A stretch of 64,000 bases of DNA from Erysipelatoclostridium sp. AM42-17 (GTDB lineage Bacteria; Bacillota_I; Bacilli_A; Erysipelotrichales; Coprobacillaceae), in assembly GCF_003480255.1 (NCBI RefSeq), contig NZ_QUIN01000009.1, positions 1-64,000 of the forward strand, read 5' to 3'. The stretch's first letter is position 1. Every line of letters begins with the position of its first letter. Both the position numbers and the translations under genes were made by a program. Shown piece after piece: positions 52,483 to 61,785 of this stretch. The notes under the pieces are model-generated. The model was given only the letters and a program-made list of their open reading frames with translations. It did not search any database and was not told the origin of the DNA.

Positions 52483-53526
52483 GTAATCTTTTAAAAATGC
52501 AAGTAAACGATCCATTTGTTCATCTGTTCCAATTGTAATACGTAGATACTGATTAATATTTTCTTTATCCCAATGACGAACAATGATTCCTTCTTTTCTT
52601 AAAGCTAAAAACAATGTTTTCCCATCGACTTCTGGATGTTTAACAAAAACAAAGTTTGAATAACTATCAGGAACAATAAATCCTAGTTCCTTCAAAGCAG
52701 CTTTTGTTCTTTCACGTGTATTTATTACTTTTTTACATTTTTCTTTCATATCTTGGCTATCTAACACACTCGCTAAGGCAACCTGCTGTGTTACATAATC
52801 TACTGGATAAGAATTAAATGAATTTTTCACATCATATAAATGAGAAATTGCTTCTTTGTTTCCTAAAGCCACCCCTATACGGCTTCCTGCCAGTGAACGA
52901 GATTTAGAAAAGGTCTGAATAACAACTAAGTTATCATATTGATGAATAAGTGGTACACAACTTACACCACCAAAATCAATATAGGCTTCATCTACAACAA
53001 CGATACTCTCTTTATTATTCTTTAATATAGTTTCAATAAAATCTAAATCTACTAATAAACCAGTTGGTGCATTTGGATTGGGAAAAATAATCCCTGAATT
53101 AGGTTGCATAAAATCTTGAATGTTCATTGTGAAATCTTCATTCAAAGCTAATTCTTTATATGACATTTGATAAAGATCACAATATACTGGATAAAATGAG
53201 TAAGTAATATTAGGAAATAAAATGGGATCTTTACCATTAAAAAAAGTTAAAAAAGTCAAAGCTAATACTTCATCTGATCCATTTCCTAAAAAAACCTCAT
53301 CTTCATTTAATCCATGATATTTTGCTAATGCACTTTTTAAATCATCCGCATCACTATTAGGATATAATTTTAATTTATCTATGTCTAATTGGTTTAATAC
53401 CTCTTTTATTTTTGGTGTTGGTCCATACGGATTTTCATTCGTATTCAACTTTATCATATTTACAATTTTTGGTTGCTCCCCTGCAACATATGGCTCAACT
53501 GCTCTTAATTTATCTTGCCAACTCAT
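52471..53526 (-). CDS. hisC: Histidinol-phosphate aminotransferase
   Basis: A 351-residue PLP aminotransferase of fold type I. NTNENPYGPTP at the N-terminus, NPNAPTG, the VVDEAYIDF motif and the PLP lysine region TFSKSRSLAGSRIG are clear. No other his gene is near, so it may also serve aromatic amino acid transamination. It overlaps no neighbour; 11 nt separate it from the upstream HAD gene. Confidence 0.9.
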   Translation of the reverse strand: MSWQDKLRAVEPYVAGEQPKIVNMIKLNTNENPYGPTPKIKEVLNQLDIDKLKLYPNSDADDLKSALAKYHGLNEDEVFLGNGSDEVLALTFLTFFNGKDPILFPNITYSFYPVYCDLYQMSYKELALNEDFTMNIQDFMQPNSGIIFPNPNAPTGLLVDLDFIETILKNNKESIVVVDEAYIDFGGVSCVPLIHQYDNLVVIQTFSKSRSLAGSRIGVALGNKEAISHLYDVKNSFNSYPVDYVTQQVALASVLDSQDMKEKCKKVINTRERTKAALKELGFIVPDSYSNFVFVKHPEVDGKTLFLALRKEGIIVRHWDKENINQYLRITIGTDEQMDRLLAFLKDYLKR

Positions 53527-53537
53527 ATTTCATCCCC

Positions 53538-54317
53538 CTATTTCAACATATCTTGAATAACTTCATAAACATAATCTACTTGTTTGTCCGTTTCTTTTTT
53601 TATCTCATCTGTTACTCGATTAAAAGTATAAGCATAATCAGCTACTTTAAACATACTTTGGTCATTAAATGAGTCCCCGATACAATATGTTTGTAATTCC
53701 TCATTTAAAATTTGACATAGTGCCTGTATTCCAGTACCTTTACTGCAATGAGCAACAGTCACATCTAAATAAATGACATTTTGTGTTCCTTGAATATCTT
53801 GATAATTTCGACTGATATAATCTTGAATTTCTAAAATATCATTTGTTGTTTCATCTGGATTAAAAGCACAAAAAATATCGAAATCATCTTTCATTTTATT
53901 TAACTCATTAATGAATTGATATTCTTTTGTTTCAACTGTTCCTTGAAGATTATGAACATAAGTTTTACCTTGATAATAATTAAATGTTTGTTGTCCATTG
54001 TAAAATGAATACTGCAAATGTGGATAATGCATCATGCAGTAATCAAGAATTTCTTTAGCATCTTGATTTTTAATTTGTTTATGATAAAGAACATGATCAT
54101 CTTGATCAACTATCATCGCCCCATTATTTAATACCATAAAATCATATTCAAAATGATGACTGGCTATTTTCGCCTCTTCTAAGTTTCTTCCTGTACAAAA
54201 AGCAAAATAATAACCCTGTTTTCTTAATTCATGAATCATTTCTATATCCAGATGATGGATTGGCAAGTTATTTTCAATAATTGTTCCATCCATATCACAA
54301 AATAATATTTTTTTCAT
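53538..54317 (-). CDS. Cof-type HAD hydrolase
   Basis: A 259-residue phosphatase of HAD subfamily IIB. FCDMDGTI is the nucleophile motif, FCTGRN motif II, K in CSKGTG motif III and GDSFNDQSM motif IV. The cap between gives specificity for sugar phosphates or riboflavin precursors; none is shown here. AAGGAG lies before the ATG at 54317. Confidence 0.9.
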   Translation of the reverse strand: MKKILFCDMDGTIIENNLPIHHLDIEMIHELRKQGYYFAFCTGRNLEEAKIASHHFEYDFMVLNNGAMIVDQDDHVLYHKQIKNQDAKEILDYCMMHYPHLQYSFYNGQQTFNYYQGKTYVHNLQGTVETKEYQFINELNKMKDDFDIFCAFNPDETTNDILEIQDYISRNYQDIQGTQNVIYLDVTVAHCSKGTGIQALCQILNEELQTYCIGDSFNDQSMFKVADYAYTFNRVTDEIKKETDKQVDYVYEVIQDMLK

Positions 54318-54351
54318 AAACATCTCCTTATTTAGATTTATCAAAATTATA

Positions 54352-54389
54352 TCACAACAAAAAAATAAGTCATTACTATGACTTATTTT
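54352..54389 (-). terminator. Terminator of the zinc-ribbon membrane-protein gene
   Basis: Stem 54362-54373/54378-54389 with T run on the minus strand. Confidence 0.85.
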
Positions 54390-55195
54390 ATTTGTGTTTT
54401 GTATCCAAATTTTAAACGATACTGATCATTTTGATTAAATATTCTAAATGAACAAGACTTTTTCCCTGATTCTTTAACATTTCCTAATCCATAATGAGAA
54501 ATTTGTTTTGTTAGATCACTTTTATCTAATAGAGAAATAAATTCTTTTTGGCTTCTGTCCATTAATTTTGAATTTTTATTTTGATCAAAAATATAAACTA
54601 ATTTTTTTACAGAATCTAAATCAAATTGTTTGATTTGATCTAAAGTAAGATGATCGACTTGATAAGTGATTTCACACTCATTTTGGTTTGTTAAATCATA
54701 ATTATAATCAATCATAATTTTGTTTTGACCATCCTTTATTTCATAACTAGCAGATACATAAACATTATTGCCTTTAGTAATATCAAACAAATAATCTTTA
54801 TCTATTTCATTTTGAGGATAAAGAGTTTTTAATTGACTTTCTTTATCTTCTAATACACTTATATACTGACTACTATTGGTTACATGTTTTTTAAATGCCG
54901 CTAGTGATTCATAACGATGGGTAACAGGATCTCTTAATTTTTCTTCATAAGTTCCTACTGTCACGTTTTGATTATCAGATGATGACGAAATAAGATCATT
55001 ATCGATAAAAAAAGAAAAAGCAATAAGTGGTGAAAAAATAAAGAAGAATGCAAGTAACATCAAAGCAATTCTTGATCTATTTTTATTATATTTTCTACGT
55101 TTCATTGGTTGATATCCTCTTTGAGGCATCCCGCAATAAGGGCATACTTTGGCATCATCAGGTATATCTTTATGACAATTTGGACATTGTTTCAT
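54383..55195 (-). CDS. Zinc-ribbon membrane protein
   Basis: A 270-residue protein with an N-terminal zinc ribbon (CPNC at 4-7, CPYC at 18-21), a basic linker, one membrane segment (about 44-65) and a large soluble, probably external domain. The layout matches YvbJ/TcaA-like proteins of unknown role. It is followed after 2 nt by a thioredoxin-like lipoprotein gene upstream in the operon. Confidence 0.8.
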   Translation of the reverse strand: MKQCPNCHKDIPDDAKVCPYCGMPQRGYQPMKRRKYNKNRSRIALMLLAFFFIFSPLIAFSFFIDNDLISSSSDNQNVTVGTYEEKLRDPVTHRYESLAAFKKHVTNSSQYISVLEDKESQLKTLYPQNEIDKDYLFDITKGNNVYVSASYEIKDGQNKIMIDYNYDLTNQNECEITYQVDHLTLDQIKQFDLDSVKKLVYIFDQNKNSKLMDRSQKEFISLLDKSDLTKQISHYGLGNVKESGKKSCSFRIFNQNDQYRLKFGYKTQIK

Positions 55196-55197
55196 TA

Positions 55198-55713
55198 TTA
55201 ATCTCCTTCTATAAATATCTTATTCATCCACTTATAAAATTGTTGTTTGTATTTCTCTTTTTCTTGTTTTTGTTTATTTGAATCTAGCGAGTAATACTCT
55301 TCATCTAAATAAGTATAAGTTGTTTCATTTTTTCCATTAACAATAAACTTTAATGTTGGTGTCCAACTAAAATCAAGTTTCTTTCTTAACTGATTATAAA
55401 ACTGTTTACCTTCTTTTGACTGATTAGCCTGATCTCGATATGCTTTAGTATTGAAATAATAAAGATATACACCAGGATGTTTTTGAAGGTATTGTTCAAT
55501 GATAGGACTAAATTCTTGACAATCCTGACAATCAGGACGACCAATATATAAAACAAACGTATCTTTTTCTTTCATTTTTTTATTAAGTTCTTGATAAGAA
55601 ATATCATGAATTCCACTTAAAGAAGAATCCTGTACAATAGTATGAGTGGATGTAGTATGACTACACCCACTTATTATAAGCAATAAACATGTAATGAATA
55701 TGAACTTTTTCAT
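55198..55713 (-). CDS. Thioredoxin-like lipoprotein
   Basis: A 171-residue protein with a lipoprotein signal ending in the lipobox ISGC (C17) and a thioredoxin-fold domain with a CxxC motif (CQDC) followed by a cis-proline WTPTLKF. Similar domains serve as extracytoplasmic thiol oxidoreductases, or bacteriocin-type transport accessory proteins. It shares one base with gpmI upstream. Confidence 0.85.
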   Translation of the reverse strand: MKKFIFITCLLLIISGCSHTTSTHTIVQDSSLSGIHDISYQELNKKMKEKDTFVLYIGRPDCQDCQEFSPIIEQYLQKHPGVYLYYFNTKAYRDQANQSKEGKQFYNQLRKKLDFSWTPTLKFIVNGKNETTYTYLDEEYYSLDSNKQKQEKEKYKQQFYKWMNKIFIEGD

Positions 55714-57233
55714 TATTTAATTAATGATTCTCCGTCCATTTCACTTGGAATAGGTAATCCTAATAATTGTAACATTGTTGGTGCTAAGTCACCTAATTTA
55801 CCACCATCTTTTAATTCTAAATGAGAATTAGTTACAATTAATGGTACATCATTTGTAGTATGTGCTGTATATGGATTTCCTTCTTCATCTAATTCTTCTT
55901 CTGCATTACCATGATCAGCAGTAATTAACATTGTTCCACCTAATTCAAGAACTTTTTCATATACTTCACCAACACATTCATCAACAACACTTACTGCATT
56001 GATAGCTGCTGGAATAATACCAGTATGTCCAACCATATCACAGTTAGCAAAGTTAACAATTACAACATCATGAATATCTTTATCTAATTCAGCAATTAAT
56101 TTGTCTTTTACTTCATAAGCAGACATTTCTGGTTGTAAATCATATGTTGCCACCTTAGGTGAATTAACTAACACACGAGTTGCTCCTTCGATTTCTTTAT
56201 CAACTCCACCATCAAAGAAGAAAGTAACATGAGCATATTTTTCAGTTTCAGCAATACGTAATTGTTTTAATCCTTTTTCAGCTAAATAATCTCCTAATGT
56301 ATTTGTTAATTCTGGTGATACAAAAGCAACTTCACCATTAACACTATCAGCATATTTCATCATACAAACAAATTCAATATTTTTAACTTGTTTTTCTGGA
56401 GTATAAGCTTCATAGAATGATGGATTTGTAAGAACTGTTGCTAATTGAATAGCTCTATCTGGTCTAAAGTTAGCAAAGATGACAGCATCATTATCATCTA
56501 CTGTACCATCTACGTTTTTATTATAACCAGGAATAACAAATTCATCTAAAGTATCTTTAGCATATGAATCTTTTACATATTGAACTGGACATTCAAAAGA
56601 TTCACCTTTATGAGATACGATTACATCATAAGCTAAAGCAACACGTTCAAATCTCTTATCACGGTCCATTGCATAATATCTACCTGAAATAGAAGCAATT
56701 TCACCTACGCCAATTTCTTCCATTTTAGCTTGTAATTCTTTTACAAAATCAATACCACTATCAGGAGCAACATCTCTACCATCTAGAAAAGCATGAACAT
56801 ATACTTTTTGTAAACCTTGTTCTTTAGCTAATTGTAATAAACCATAGATATGTTCATTTGATGAGTGAACCCCACCATTTGATAATAATCCCCAAATATG
56901 TAACTTAGAATTATTATCTTTAGCATGTTGAATCGCTTTTAAGAATTTTTCATTTTCAAAGAAAGTTTTTTCTTGAATTGCTTTATTAATTAAAGTTAAA
57001 GATTGATAAACAACTCTACCTGCACCGATATTTAAATGTCCTACTTCACTGTTTCCCATTTGTCCATCAGGAAGTCCTACTGGCATTCCACTTGCATGGA
57101 TTGTTGTTGTTGGATATAACGCCATTAAATCATCTATATTTGGTGTATTAGCAAGTTTAACTGCATTTCCTTCTACTCTTGATGATAATCCATAACCATC
57201 TAAGATACATAACACAATTGGTCTTTTTTTCAT
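55713..57233 (-). CDS. gpmI: Cofactor-independent phosphoglycerate mutase
   Basis: A 506-residue manganese enzyme interconverting 3- and 2-phosphoglycerate in glycolysis. The phosphoserine Ser is in GQMGNSEVGH (about residue 62), and metal residues lie in ILDGYGLS, HAFLDGRD and TADHGNAEE. Full length. It shares a base with the thioredoxin-like lipoprotein gene downstream. Single glycolytic gene in this neighbourhood. Confidence 0.97.
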   Translation of the reverse strand: MKKRPIVLCILDGYGLSSRVEGNAVKLANTPNIDDLMALYPTTTIHASGMPVGLPDGQMGNSEVGHLNIGAGRVVYQSLTLINKAIQEKTFFENEKFLKAIQHAKDNNSKLHIWGLLSNGGVHSSNEHIYGLLQLAKEQGLQKVYVHAFLDGRDVAPDSGIDFVKELQAKMEEIGVGEIASISGRYYAMDRDKRFERVALAYDVIVSHKGESFECPVQYVKDSYAKDTLDEFVIPGYNKNVDGTVDDNDAVIFANFRPDRAIQLATVLTNPSFYEAYTPEKQVKNIEFVCMMKYADSVNGEVAFVSPELTNTLGDYLAEKGLKQLRIAETEKYAHVTFFFDGGVDKEIEGATRVLVNSPKVATYDLQPEMSAYEVKDKLIAELDKDIHDVVIVNFANCDMVGHTGIIPAAINAVSVVDECVGEVYEKVLELGGTMLITADHGNAEEELDEEGNPYTAHTTNDVPLIVTNSHLELKDGGKLGDLAPTMLQLLGLPIPSEMDGESLIK

Positions 57234-57314
57234 AATTTATTCCTCCATTTTTTCTTCATCATATTATCATTTTTATCACTTATTTTCAATTTATTTGATG
57301 TATTAATCATAAGA

Positions 57315-57503
57315 TTATTTCCTTTTTGATTTTTTTGGTGCACTTAATAAATAAATACCAATAAAAGTTAAAATAAAAGGCCAGTATTCTTTCATATAAT
57401 ACGCAATCATCGACACAATTCCTTTGAAATCATTAGTTCTATCCATCGTTAAAACAATACCCAATAATATTAAAACTATTCCTGTATTCTTCTTTATATT
57501 CAT
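57315..57503 (-). CDS. Small membrane protein
   Basis: A 62-residue protein with two hydrophobic segments (GIVLILLGIVLTM and WPFILTFIGIYLLS) and a Lys-rich tail, resembling the LiaI/LiaF-type short transmembrane domain. AAGAGGTG fits the ATG at 57503, and the longer frame starts with a GTG inside that site. Function unknown. Confidence 0.65.
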   Translation of the reverse strand: MNIKKNTGIVLILLGIVLTMDRTNDFKGIVSMIAYYMKEYWPFILTFIGIYLLSAPKKSKRK

Positions 57504-57538
57504 TTCAATCACCTCTTTTATTTTAAATTTAACCCAAC

Positions 57539-57564
57539 AAAAAAAGTGTCATTATAAGACACTT
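57539..57564 (-). terminator. Terminator of the pgsA operon
   Basis: AAGTGTC (57544-57550) pairs with GACACTT (57558-57564), T run on the minus strand. Confidence 0.75.
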
Positions 57565-57932
57565 CTAGCAAATAATAATAGTCCTTTTAACGAAACTTCT
57601 TCTTTACCCTTTTGTGAATAAACATAAATAATATCTTGATCATCAAATTCAAAACGATTAGAGTGAATAATACTATTCATATCTTTCCTTATTTCTGCTG
57701 GTAATTGAATAAACATATTTTCTGCCATTTTACGAAGTAAAATGCATAAAGAAGCAAGAGATAACTCTAATTGATATTTCGTTTTAATTTTATCTTTTTT
57801 AATGACTTTTTCATCAATTGTCTGATTATTAGCTGCAAGTCTATTTAATTGATTATAAATAGCTTCAACATCTACAATCGCATCATCTAACAAATCTAAA
57901 TAACAATCCTTCTTTAATTGTCGATTATCCAT
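57552..57932 (-). CDS. Hypothetical protein downstream of pgsA
   Basis: A 126-residue soluble, mostly helical protein (KKDCYLDLLDDAIVDVEAIYNQLNRLAANN...) with no recognised family and no membrane segment. The ATG at 57932 follows AGGAGA and overlaps the pgsA end by 8 nt, implying coupled translation. Function unknown. Confidence 0.6.
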   Translation of the reverse strand: MDNRQLKKDCYLDLLDDAIVDVEAIYNQLNRLAANNQTIDEKVIKKDKIKTKYQLELSLASLCILLRKMAENMFIQLPAEIRKDMNSIIHSNRFEFDDQDIIYVYSQKGKEEVSLKGLLLFARSVL

Positions 57933-58497
57933 TCTTTTTATTCTCCTGATACAAACCATACAATTCTTTAGCATATAAAACAAACGCTAAAAGCATAAGT
58001 AATGTACTTGTAATGATTAAAAATGAAGATACTGGTGAATTTTGTAAGGGAATAAAGACTAATGTAATGACAACAAAATAAAAGTAAGCCGTTGCCACTT
58101 TTCCCCACCATGATGCACCTTTCACCTTTGTACCATTTTTAAATAAAAACAGTCCTACTAAAGCAAGCATACCATCTTTAATGACAATAATAAGCAATAA
58201 CATCCAAATAAGTGGATATGTCCATAATAATGCAATGGCGACAGCAAATTGTGTTAATTTATCAGCAATAGGGTCAATGACTTTCCCAAAGTCAGTCACC
58301 ATATGACATCTTCGTGCAATCTGTCCGTCTAAAAAATCAGATAATCCAGAAATAACCAAAATTACACCAGCTACAATATGATCATATTTCCCTTGACCAT
58401 TTAAATATAAATTTAAAAAAACAGGAATTAGTACAATTCTAAAATAACTGAGCCAATTAGGTAAACTAAAAAATTCCTTCAATCTATTTCGATTCAT
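57925..58497 (-). CDS. pgsA: CDP-diacylglycerol-glycerol-3-phosphate 3-phosphatidyltransferase
   Basis: A 190-residue membrane enzyme making phosphatidylglycerol phosphate. The CDP-alcohol signature is present: D-G-x2-A-R-x8-G-x3-D-x3-D in SGLSDFLDGQIARRCHMVTDFGKVIDPIADK-type order. About four to six membrane segments. AAGGGGAT fits the ATG at 58497. The next gene overlaps by 8 nt. Confidence 0.92.
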   Translation of the reverse strand: MNRNRLKEFFSLPNWLSYFRIVLIPVFLNLYLNGQGKYDHIVAGVILVISGLSDFLDGQIARRCHMVTDFGKVIDPIADKLTQFAVAIALLWTYPLIWMLLLIIVIKDGMLALVGLFLFKNGTKVKGASWWGKVATAYFYFVVITLVFIPLQNSPVSSFLIITSTLLMLLAFVLYAKELYGLYQENKKNG

Positions 58498-58557
58498 AAC
58501 CAATCCCCTTTCAATAGATATATGGGTATTATACTACATTTGTTTATCATGACAAAT

Positions 58558-58586
58558 AAAAAAATCATCTTCTTAAGAAGATGATT
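58558..58586 (-). terminator. Terminator of ftsEX
   Basis: AATCATCTTCTT and AAGAAGATGATT (58563-58586) form a palindrome with T run on the minus strand. Confidence 0.85.
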
Positions 58587-59496
58587 AGAATTTTAAGAAA
58601 CGTCTCATAGAAACAAAACTTCCGATTAATCCAACACCTGCACCTAAACCAACAAGTACAAATGAGAAATTACGAATAAATGGCATTGGTGCTTTCAATA
58701 CTAACATTGTAGACATCAAACTACCACCCGTATAGTTATAAATCATACTATATCCATAAATCAATACAATAATAGGAACAATAGCGCCAAAGATACCAAT
58801 AAGCATACCTTCTAACATAAAAGGAATACGAATATACCAGTTACTTGCTCCTACCATTCTCATAATACCTATTTCTGTACGACGTGCTGTAATGGTAATT
58901 TTAATTGTATTAGAAATCATAAATAGAGCAACAACAATTAAGGCAACAACAAAAACAGAACCACCTGTTTGAATGGTATGTAAAGTACTAATCATACTTT
59001 TTGTTGAATCTCCACCATAATTGACAGATTTAACATTATTAATTGTTTCAATCTTTTTAGCAATCGTTGCGATTTTTTGAGAATCTTTAACTTCAACTTC
59101 ATATGCAGCACCTAAAGGATTATCTTGACGATAAGATTCAAATAATTCTTTTCCATCATTTCCTTGTTTTTCAATAAGTTTAGTTAATTCTTGATCTTTA
59201 GATGAATATGTAGAAGATTTAACACCAGTAATTTTATTAATTTCTTCACCTACTGCTTTTTCTGCATTTTCATCAATAGAACGATCTAACTTAACATAAA
59301 TACGTACACCTTCTTGAATATTTTCAGAAATTCCTTGTACGTTAATAGCTAAAACACTAATAACCCCAATTAATAATAATGTAATCGTTACAGCAAAAAT
59401 AGATGAAAAAGACATAACACCATTTCGCCATAAATTAACAAAAGCTGTCTTAAAATGTTTAGGAAGATTTCTTATACAACTTACTAATTCTTTCAT
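58585..59496 (-). CDS. ftsX: Cell-division protein FtsX
   Basis: A 303-residue permease-like protein with four membrane segments and a large external loop between the first two (residues 50-170), as in FtsX. With FtsE it signals to peptidoglycan hydrolases at division. It overlaps ftsE by 4 nt, as is normal. The C-terminal region has GLGAGVGLIGSFVSMRRFLK. Confidence 0.95.
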   Translation of the reverse strand: MKELVSCIRNLPKHFKTAFVNLWRNGVMSFSSIFAVTITLLLIGVISVLAINVQGISENIQEGVRIYVKLDRSIDENAEKAVGEEINKITGVKSSTYSSKDQELTKLIEKQGNDGKELFESYRQDNPLGAAYEVEVKDSQKIATIAKKIETINNVKSVNYGGDSTKSMISTLHTIQTGGSVFVVALIVVALFMISNTIKITITARRTEIGIMRMVGASNWYIRIPFMLEGMLIGIFGAIVPIIVLIYGYSMIYNYTGGSLMSTMLVLKAPMPFIRNFSFVLVGLGAGVGLIGSFVSMRRFLKF

Positions 59497-60179
59497 GCTA
59501 AATCATAACCTCCTAATGTTGTATCAGCTGTTACACATCCATTTTCCATTAATATTGTACGTTTTTTATGTTCTTGAACAATTTCACGGTCATGAGTAAC
59601 AACAAGAACTGTTGTTCCTTGTTCTTCATTAATTCTCTCTAATAAACTAATAATTTCTTTTGATGTTTCTGGATCCAAGTTTCCTGTAGGTTCATCAGCA
59701 ATCAAAACTTTTGGTTTATTCACAATTGCTCTAGCAATAGCGACACGTTGTTGTTGTCCACCTGATAATTCATGTGGGAAAGCATTCACTTTGTCTTCTA
59801 AACCTACTAATTCTAACGTTGCACGAACTCGCCGTCTAATTTCCATCTTAGGGGTATCAATAACCTCTAAAGCATAAGCTACATTTTCAAAGACTGTTTT
59901 TCTAGGTAAAAGTCTAAAGTTTTGGAAAACAACACCAATATTTCTTCTAAAATAAGGAACTTTACTATTTCTAATTTTTGAGACATCGCGCCCAACCACT
60001 TCTACAGTTCCTGAAGTAGCTTTTTCTTCACGATAAAGCAATTTAATAAAAGTTGATTTTCCAGCACCTGTTGTCCCGATAACATATACAAATTCACCTG
60101 GTTCAATTGTTAGAGAAAGATCATTGATAGCTCTAACACCGGTTTTATAAATTTTTACTACGTGTGTAAGTTTTATCAT
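59493..60179 (-). CDS. ftsE: Cell-division ATP-binding protein FtsE
   Basis: A 228-residue ABC ATPase. Walker A GTTGAGKST, signature LSGGQQQR and Walker B VLIADEPTGNLD are complete. The longer frame adds 14 residues (MTIYAIMFEG...) without a ribosome site; GGGAG precedes the ATG at 60179, matching the family length. It pairs with FtsX. Confidence 0.95.
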   Translation of the reverse strand: MIKLTHVVKIYKTGVRAINDLSLTIEPGEFVYVIGTTGAGKSTFIKLLYREEKATSGTVEVVGRDVSKIRNSKVPYFRRNIGVVFQNFRLLPRKTVFENVAYALEVIDTPKMEIRRRVRATLELVGLEDKVNAFPHELSGGQQQRVAIARAIVNKPKVLIADEPTGNLDPETSKEIISLLERINEEQGTTVLVVTHDREIVQEHKKRTILMENGCVTADTTLGGYDLA

Positions 60180-60297
60180 TTTTTTATCAACTCCCTCAAA
60201 CATTATAGCATAAATTGTCATTTATAGTTGTTATTTCATGCTATTAATTATGTTTTTTCATGGTATAATAAATTATAAACGAATAGGAAGGTCATAT

Positions 60298-60696
60298 ATG
60301 AAACGAATTTGTCCGCATTGTCAACACATTTTAAAAGATAACTGTTACATTCAAGATAAAGGTGTAACTTTAAGTTATCCACATCTTATCATTAAAGAAA
60401 AAAATTACAAAAAATCAAGTCATGAATTAAAATCATGTTACTGTCCTCAATGTGGCTATGTTGAATTATATATTGATTTAAATAACGATAGTAAAGTCAG
60501 TCATATTACTGATAATCCTCAAGATTTATTTGTAACAGCAAAAAAATATGCTCAAGAATATAACCAAAGAATTGAAAAAGAAAAAAAAGAACAAGAAACT
60601 AAAAAAGCAGACCAAAGACGTATATTAAACCTTAAAAAGAAACAAAAATTGCATCAACAACGTTTACAAAAAAAGGCGGGTAACCAAATTATTTAG
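60298..60696 (+). CDS. Zinc-ribbon hypothetical protein
   Basis: A 132-residue protein with two Cys pairs (CPHC at the N-terminus and CPQCGY further on) forming a probable zinc ribbon, then a Lys/Gln/Glu-rich coiled-coil tail. AGGAAGG precedes the ATG at 60298; the longer frame runs into a TGGTATAAT promoter (TATAAT 60264-60269). Divergent from ftsEX. Function unknown. Confidence 0.75.
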   Translation: MKRICPHCQHILKDNCYIQDKGVTLSYPHLIIKEKNYKKSSHELKSCYCPQCGYVELYIDLNNDSKVSHITDNPQDLFVTAKKYAQEYNQRIEKEKKEQETKKADQRRILNLKKKQKLHQQRLQKKAGNQII

Positions 60697-60889
60697 GGGG
60701 CAACCTAATAATTCAATAGAAAATAAGTTTAAAGAAGCAATCAATTAAATTGTTCCTTTCATAGTATCTAGACAATATTAACGATAAACGAACTATAAAA
60801 AAAAACAGCCAGGATCATAGCTGTTGTTTTTCAATGTCAATTATTAGAAGTTCATTCCCCTAAAGTAGACCCCTAAATTATTTGAATAG
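60697..60889. other. Intergenic region with possible mobile-element remnant
   Basis: No gene was found here. A weak hairpin (AACAGC 60804-60809 with GCTGTT 60820-60825, then GTTTTT) may end the zinc-ribbon gene. Read on the minus strand from 60873, GGGGTCTACTTTAGGGGAAT resembles an insertion-sequence end, but no partner repeat or transposase is present. Confidence 0.3.
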
Positions 60890-60917
60890 CCAAAAAGGCT
60901 TCAAAATAAAGCCTTTT
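60890..60917 (-). terminator. Terminator of the YitT gene
   Basis: AAAAGGCTT (60893-60901) pairs with AAGCCTTTT (60909-60917), T run on the minus strand. Confidence 0.85.
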
Positions 60918-61785
60918 ATAAATCTATATTAGGTAGGGTAAATCCTCTACCATGTACACTATGTGTTTCATTACTAATAATAAATGCCGCAGGATCAACA
61001 TCTCTAATCAATCCCATTAATGTATGTAACTCTCTTTTACTAACAACTGCCATGACGGCATAGCTTTGTTTTTGCATATATCCTGTTGTTACATTTAATA
61101 ATGTACATCCTCGATTAATATCATCAAAAACAACATGTCTGATTTCTTGCCATTTAGGTGAAATAACAATCACTTGAACTTTTGATTCACCTAACATAAT
61201 CATTTTATCCATCACAATAGCATTAATCAAAACGACTAAGATTCCATATAAAATCTGTTCAACACTAGAAAAGGGAACTTGACAAGCCAAAATCACACAA
61301 TCAAATGCATTAATTAAAACAGCAACGGAAATCCCTGTTTTTTTATTTACAACTAATGGAGGAATATCCATTCCTCCAGTACTCGCACCCATTCTAATCA
61401 CTAATCCTAAACCACCACCAATAAAAATACCGGCATAAATTGCAGATAGTAACATGTCTTGAGTAATCTGACTCACTGCTGGAATATTTTCAAATAATGT
61501 AAGAAAAGTAGGGAAAATAATGGTACTCAAAGCTGTTCCTAATGCAAATTTTTTCCCCAGACAAAAATAGCCTAGAATAAACATAAAGATGTTAATAGCA
61601 TAAACAATCATTGACATTGGAATCCCTGTTAAATGTTTACCAATTAACCCTATTCCAGTTGCCCCTCCCATGATAATACCATGAGGCGTGATAAAGGCAC
61701 AAATTCCAAAAGCTAAAATCAAATTTCCTAAAACAATCATAACTGTTTCAAAGATTGTCTTTTTTAAACCAGATAAGTTAGTCAT
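60916..61785 (-). CDS. YitT-family membrane protein
   Basis: A 289-residue protein with about five membrane segments (DUF161 part: GNLILAFGICAFITP, GGATGIGLIG, MGASTGGMDIPPLVV) and a C-terminal DUF2179 domain (SKVQVIVIS, YAVMAVVSKRELHTL). Function is unproved; some members relate to sulfur or small-molecule transport. It overlaps prfB by 8 nt, so the two share a transcript with secA upstream. Confidence 0.9.
   Translation of the reverse strand: MTNLSGLKKTIFETVMIVLGNLILAFGICAFITPHGIIMGGATGIGLIGKHLTGIPMSMIVYAINIFMFILGYFCLGKKFALGTALSTIIFPTFLTLFENIPAVSQITQDMLLSAIYAGIFIGGGLGLVIRMGASTGGMDIPPLVVNKKTGISVAVLINAFDCVILACQVPFSSVEQILYGILVVLINAIVMDKMIMLGESKVQVIVISPKWQEIRHVVFDDINRGCTLLNVTTGYMQKQSYAVMAVVSKRELHTLMGLIRDVDPAAFIISNETHSVHGRGFTLPNIDL

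Noticed and set aside
53412-53672. Plus-strand frame across hisC and the HAD gene
   Set aside because: Antisense to both genes; no ribosome site.
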